The position numbers were made by a program, and so were the translations under genes. From assembly GCA_020853455.1 (NCBI GenBank), contig JADYYV010000197.1:1-6699 (forward strand): a stretch of 6,699 nucleotides of DNA, written 5' to 3'. A model generated the notes under the pieces. That model was not told the DNA's origin and did no database searches. It saw only the letters and a list, made by a program, of their open reading frames with translations. Source of the DNA: Alphaproteobacteria bacterium (lineage in GTDB: Bacteria; Pseudomonadota; Alphaproteobacteria; Micavibrionales; UBA2020). Of this stretch, positions 3,443 through 6,699 are shown one piece after another. Within the stretch, counting starts at the first letter, position 1. Each line of letters starts with the position of its first letter.

Positions 3443-5992
3443 TTAATAGACGACGTGCAGAGAGTTCAGCTGGTTTGCGATTGTCGTAAACACGTTTTGC
3501 AGCTCCGCCCCCGACGGCGAGACGAAGGCATAGGCGGGGCTGGTCGCGCAATTCTTCAGCATCGTCTTGCTGGCACTCGATACGCCGGTGCCAAGCGCGA
3601 TGGTATAGATCAGGATGTCGCGGTTCTTGATCGTCGTGCACAGGTTGAGCGTGCGCGTATCAAGCGTGTTTTCCGCCGTCGTCTGGCTGGTTGAAATACG
3701 CCCGTCCGACAGCTTGCCATAGGCGGTGTAGTTATTGGCGCCGAAGGTGTTGTCCCCGTCCGTCATCAGGATGATCACCTTGTTCATGCCGGGATGGTCA
3801 TAGGGCAGCGGCAGTTTCGGCTCGGTCGAGTCCATCACGCCGCCCCACATGCCCGCCCAGCGCGGGCTGAGCATGCGCCAGCCCCAGGCAAGGCCGAGGT
3901 TGATCATGGTGGCGCCGCTGGGCCGCATCGCGGCGATCTTCGCGTCGATATCCGACCGCACGTTGGTCATCGACAGCGAAGGCGCGGTGCAATACATGTT
4001 GGGGCCGATCGCGCGCAGCGTCGATGTGTTAAACACGCCGATGGCGGGGTCATAGACATAGGTGGGGCCGTTGCCGCAATCCGACAGCACCTTTACCGAC
4101 AGGTTGTCGATCACGCCCTCGAAACCGTCGGAAGTCGTGATGGTGACGGTCGAGCCGCTGCTGGGCTTGAGTGTTTCGGTATAAGTCCCGGGCTCCGACT
4201 CGGTCGTCGTCGATCTGTTGCCGACCGTGACTTTCACGGAGCCGGTCGTGCTGTTCACGATGGTATAGGTGACGTAGTAGTTCTGGTTGCTGGAGATCGC
4301 AGTCGAAAGCGAGGCGGTTACCTTGCTGCTGAGCGTGATGTGCTTGACGCTCAGGTTATCGACGGTGCCGACAAATCCGTTCGCGGTGTAAAAACCGACA
4401 AGCCCCGAGTTGCTGGCCGTGATCGTTTCGGTATAGGTGCCGGGCGATGTGCGCGCCGTGCCGTAGGCGCCGCCGATATTCGCACTGACGGAACCGGCGC
4501 TGACGCTGTTGACGGTGAAGGTGACTTCGTATTTGTCGCCCGAAACAAGCGCCGTCGTCGGGCTGCGCGTGGCGGTTGTGGCCAGCGCGGGCGTAAATGA
4601 AATATTGTCGATGCTGCCCTTGAATCCGTCGGTCGTCGCAAAGCCCGCGGTTGTGCCGGCGCCGGCGGTGATCGTGTCGGTATAGGTGCCGGTCGCGGAG
4701 CGCGCCGTTGCCGCGCTGGTGCCGCCGATCTGCGACTTGATCGATCCTGTCGTGCGCGCCGTGATGGTATAGGTGACCTGGTAGGGCGCGCCGGAAATGA
4801 CCGCCGGCGACGGCGTTTCCGTGACCGATGAATTGGCCGTGGTCGATTTCGTCACCACGCCGCTCGCAATCGACCAGCCGGAGCCGAGCGACCAGTTGGC
4901 GGTCGAGGAGAAGCTGCCGTTAATCGCGCTATCCGTCATCGCGTGCGACAGCGTGCCGCCCGCAATCGACCAGCCGGGCCCGGTCGTCCAGCCGGTGGAA
5001 GATGCGAAATCGCCGTTCGTCACGATGTTGGTGGGGGTCGCCTTGGTCAGCACACCGCTGCCGATCGACCAGTCATTGCCCAGCGTCCAGCCGGTGCCGG
5101 ACGCAAAGCTTCCGTTCGACACGATTTCGCTGCCGACCGAGCGATACCAGACGTTCGACGTGGTGGAGCTGCAGGCGGAATAGTAACGCTTGAATTTCGC
5201 CGTGGTGGTTTCCGACACGTCGAGCGCATAGGGAGGATCGTCGGTGACGTCGCGGTTGCTCGCCTCGCGCGCCTCGACGCAGCCCGCCCAGCCTTCGGGC
5301 CCGTAGTCATAGGAATCCGCCGTGACCCAGTCAGAGCGTTCCGGGCCCACGTTCACGTCCTGCGAAAACGGCACGACGCCGACGAACAGCGTTTCAACCT
5401 TGGAAGTAGGGCCGTAAAGGATGTCGAGCAGCTTGGTCGCCGCCGTCTTGGACGCCTGGATCTTGGTCGCGCCGCCGCCGGCATCCTCGTTCATCGAGCC
5501 TGTGTTGTCCATGACCATCACCAGCTCGAGCCCGGTGATCTCGCGGCGAACGATGGTTTCGGCGAAGACGTCGATATATTCCTGCCCGAAAATGTTCATG
5601 AAAACCGTGCGTGTTTTGGATTTCGCATGCACGTCGACCATGCCGGGCGGCGTCTGGACGGTGATGTCATACGCCTCGCCAAGCGCGCCTTCCGGATAGT
5701 TCGCGTCGAAATAGGCGCGGATGCGCTCCTCCACCTCGGCCGCCGTGCCGTCGGTGTTACCGCCGGCAAGCGCCGCCTTGTCGAGCGCGCCCGACAGGCG
5801 CGTTTTCAGGTTGTAGGCCTGCGCCAGATCGACCGCGACACCGGCGGCCGCGAAAAACGCGGGCATACAGAACACAACCACCAGGGCCACGACACCGGAC
5901 GTATCGGCGATCCAGCGGCGGATGGATGCCGTCAGGCCGCGTTTTTCAGGCGCGCGGGATTGTCCGCCGCCACGCAGATTTTTTTTCAGCAT
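3443..5992 (-). CDS. tadG: TadG-like protein: vWA domain interrupted by a three-module repeat insert
   Basis: Tad-pilus accessory protein of 849 residues, well above the roughly 400-600 I expect for alphaproteobacterial TadG. The N-terminus has a basic stretch, then a TadG-type membrane segment at about 33-55 (SGVVALVVVFCMPAFFAAAG), followed by LKTRLSGALDKAALAGG at 62-78. A von Willebrand A domain starts near 155 with MIDAS-type DNTGS at 162-166, breaks near 215, and resumes near 670 with SGATMINLG (T695) and ILMTDGDNTF (D745). Between Cys274 and Cys639 lie three NGSF/NGDF...GWSI segments (290-317, 323-350, 356-382), then three ...GTYTxT...GFxGxIDN segments (390-466, 475-549, 558-633). These resemble jelly-roll or carbohydrate-binding modules, an inference from pattern. 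The ATG at 5992 overlaps the upstream gene by 7 bp and has GGAGGA 5 nt upstream. A surface adhesion role is plausible but not shown. Confidence 0.9.
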   Translation of the reverse strand: MLKKNLRGGGQSRAPEKRGLTASIRRWIADTSGVVALVVVFCMPAFFAAAGVAVDLAQAYNLKTRLSGALDKAALAGGNTDGTAAEVEERIRAYFDANYPEGALGEAYDITVQTPPGMVDVHAKSKTRTVFMNIFGQEYIDVFAETIVRREITGLELVMVMDNTGSMNEDAGGGATKIQASKTAATKLLDILYGPTSKVETLFVGVVPFSQDVNVGPERSDWVTADSYDYGPEGWAGCVEAREASNRDVTDDPPYALDVSETTTAKFKRYYSACSSTTSNVWYRSVGSEIVSNGSFASGTGWTLGNDWSIGSGVLTKATPTNIVTNGDFASSTGWTTGPGWSIAGGTLSHAMTDSAINGSFSSTANWSLGSGWSIASGVVTKSTTANSSVTETPSPAVISGAPYQVTYTITARTTGSIKSQIGGTSAATARSATGTYTDTITAGAGTTAGFATTDGFKGSIDNISFTPALATTATRSPTTALVSGDKYEVTFTVNSVSAGSVSANIGGAYGTARTSPGTYTETITASNSGLVGFYTANGFVGTVDNLSVKHITLSSKVTASLSTAISSNQNYYVTYTIVNSTTGSVKVTVGNRSTTTESEPGTYTETLKPSSGSTVTITTSDGFEGVIDNLSVKVLSDCGNGPTYVYDPAIGVFNTSTLRAIGPNMYCTAPSLSMTNVRSDIDAKIAAMRPSGATMINLGLAWGWRMLSPRWAGMWGGVMDSTEPKLPLPYDHPGMNKVIILMTDGDNTFGANNYTAYGKLSDGRISTSQTTAENTLDTRTLNLCTTIKNRDILIYTIALGTGVSSASKTMLKNCATSPAYAFVSPSGAELQNVFTTIANQLNSLHVVY
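4094..4825 (-). repeat. Three tandem copies of the module C-part in tadG
   Basis: Copies are at 4595-4825, 4346-4570 and 4094-4321, each about 75-77 codons. The shared pattern is a Tyr-x-V-T-(Y/F)-T strand, GS(I/V), a Gly-rich turn, then GTYT(D/E)T, and a closing DGF or NGF followed by (K/V/E)G(S/T/V)(I/V)DN(I/L)S(F/V). The DN(I/L)S(F/V) ending is typical of beta-sandwich binding modules. Their number equals that of the N-part copies. Confidence 0.85.
4847..5125 (-). repeat. Three tandem copies of the module N-part in tadG
   Basis: Copies are at 5042-5125, 4943-5026 and 4847-4927, each 27-28 codons, separated by 5 codons. The shared pattern is (I/V)xNG(S/D)F, then a Trp, then (G/D)WSI and a G(V/T)(L/V). 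The first two share about 17 of 28 residues and long stretches of DNA, including ACCGGCTGGACG and TGGTCGAT, which points to duplication. Confidence 0.85.
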
Positions 5993-6534
5993 GTCGTTCC
6001 TCCTGTGGAACAGGGAATATAGCCGGTGGCAACCTTGCGGCCGCGGGCGAAGGATTCAATCTTCATCACGATCGGGCCCGCGAAGTACGAGGTGAAAATC
6101 GGCGTGAAAACATAGCGCACGGTCACCGCCAGCACACCTTCGTTCTGCGCGCCCAGACCCTCCGTGCGGGGCAGGATTTCGGTGTTCGCCGTCATGTTGA
6201 AGGTGCGGCGCCATTGCACGGTCGGCACCTTGGTCGTGCCGATGAACTTGACGCTGGCGATATCCACGCCATAGGAATCCGTCGGGTACGGCATCATCGC
6301 CATGCGGCCCGCCACGATCGCGTCGTCGATATCGGCGGGTTTCGCCTCCACCTCGCGCGTCAGCAGGTCGCTGACCGTCTGCGTCGCGTTGGTCACCTTC
6401 TGGTTGGTCACGAGGCCGATGCCGGTGTCGATCGTGCCGCACAGGATAAGCAGCAGCAGCGGAAACATGAATCCCGCTTCGACCGCCGCCGTCGCGCCGT
6501 CGTCCCGCATCCATTTGACAAATCCGCGCATCAT
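5986..6534 (-). CDS. TadE/TadF-like minor pseudopilin
   Basis: Pseudopilin of 182 residues, normal for the TadE/TadF group; these are processed by the prepilin peptidase and needed for Tad pilus assembly. The N-terminus shows the family pattern: MMRGFVKWMRDDG, then ATAAVEAGF and a hydrophobic segment at about 21-40 (FMFPLLLLILCGTIDTG). Pairing Glu19 with the expected position 5 would put cleavage after Ala14, whereas cleavage after Gly13 would make it position 6. The rest is a soluble beta-rich domain ending in CSTGGTTC, a closely spaced Cys pair. Two adjacent ATGs (6534, 6531) compete. The upstream AAGG is weak and 10 nt from the first. The gene starts 13 bp after another TadE gene and overlaps tadG by 7 bp, so the three are one unit. 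Which of TadE or TadF it best matches is not clear. Confidence 0.88.
   Translation of the reverse strand: MMRGFVKWMRDDGATAAVEAGFMFPLLLLILCGTIDTGIGLVTNQKVTNATQTVSDLLTREVEAKPADIDDAIVAGRMAMMPYPTDSYGVDIASVKFIGTTKVPTVQWRRTFNMTANTEILPRTEGLGAQNEGVLAVTVRYVFTPIFTSYFAGPIVMKIESFARGRKVATGYIPCSTGGTTC
5998..6003 (-). promoter_or_regulatory. Ribosome binding site of tadG
   Basis: GGAGGA on the minus strand, 5 nt before the ATG at 5992 and inside the end of the upstream pseudopilin gene. It decides the tadG start and supports coupling at the ATGCTGA junction. Confidence 0.75.
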
Positions 6535-6547
6535 GTTTTTGAAGCCT

Positions 6548-6699
6548 TTAACAGTTCAACGGGTTGAGCGAGGTGCAATAGGGTTCCGTGCGGATCACGA
6601 CCGTCGCCATATGGGCAAGCCATTCCTGCCCCGACCCCGCCGTCAGCATGGTGCCAAGGAACGGGGTATAGAAATGCCATTGATAATAGGCGCGCACGA
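6548..6699 (-). CDS. TadE-family pseudopilin (5' end beyond window)
   Basis: Only the last 49 codons are in the window, in frame from 6697 down to a TAA at 6548-6550. The visible part has the C-terminal pattern of TadE proteins: VRAYYQWHFYTPFL, then a variable linker, then ATVVIRTEPYC. The strand-forming VRxYYxW...YTPFL and the final (V/I)RxEPY are what I recognise. It ends in CTSLNPLNC, a Cys pair seven residues apart, like the Cys pair at the end of the next gene. The N-terminal leader and membrane helix lie beyond the right edge. With the second pseudopilin gene 13 bp downstream, and then tadG, it forms a TadE-TadE/F-TadG unit. Confidence 0.85.
   Translation of the reverse strand, partial: VRAYYQWHFYTPFLGTMLTAGSGQEWLAHMATVVIRTEPYCTSLNPLNC

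Noticed and set aside
4094..5125. Direct repeats as a CRISPR array or mobile element
   Set aside because: They keep frame, encode a consistent protein pattern and diverge like duplicated domains. There are no regular spacers, terminal repeats or transposase.
4943..6022. 359-codon plus-strand frame opposite tadG and the pseudopilin gene
   Set aside because: The minus strand has well-recognised genes with ribosome binding sites. The plus frame has a low-complexity Arg/His/Gly/Ala composition and no recognisable motif.

Overview
This window is a Tad/Flp (Cpa-type) pilus locus. All credible genes lie on the minus strand, so the biology reads from the right end of the window to the left. The coding sequence is visibly GC-rich. 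The gene families (TadE-like pseudopilins, TadG with a von Willebrand A domain, small Flp pilins, CpaA prepilin peptidase, CpaB, CpaC secretin) and the short intergenic signals suggest an alphaproteobacterium. I cannot place it more finely. A perfect TTAA-N7-TTAA element, the form of the alphaproteobacterial CtrA box, fits that placement but does not prove it.

Layout in transcription order: (1) the last 49 codons of a TadE-family gene (6548-6699, continues past the window), followed 13 bp later by a second complete TadE-like pseudopilin gene (5986-6534). Its end overlaps the start of tadG (3443-5992) in an ATGCTGA junction. This unit closes with a strong GNRA-loop terminator (3379-3413). (2) A 300-bp AT-rich intergenic region holds candidate promoter and operator elements and an A/C-rich untranslated leader. 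It precedes a 51-codon Flp pilin gene (2987-3142), which is followed by its own terminator (2929-2960). (3) A second intergenic region, with a candidate promoter and the TTAA-N7-TTAA box, precedes a second Flp pilin gene (2640-2807), then cpaA (2039-2569), cpaB (1070-1957) and cpaC (cut by the left edge at position 1). cpaB and cpaC are coupled by an ATGA overlap.

How the parts fit: CpaA should cleave the glycine leader from the two Flp prepilins and from the TadE-like pseudopilins. CpaC forms the outer-membrane secretin, with CpaB as its periplasmic partner. TadE-type pseudopilins and TadG are minor or accessory surface components. The ATPases and platform proteins (CpaE/CpaF, TadB/TadC) are not in view and are probably beyond the left edge.

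The most unusual element is TadG. Its vWA domain is interrupted by about 345 residues of repeats, arranged as three copies of the first part of a beta-sandwich-like module followed by three copies of the second part (N-N-N-C-C-C). This suggests modules nested inside each other rather than in tandem. Secondary points of interest are the insulation of the first pilin gene between two terminators, the CtrA-like box, a terminator-like hairpin inside the last codons of cpaA, and closely spaced C-terminal cysteine pairs in both TadE-like proteins.
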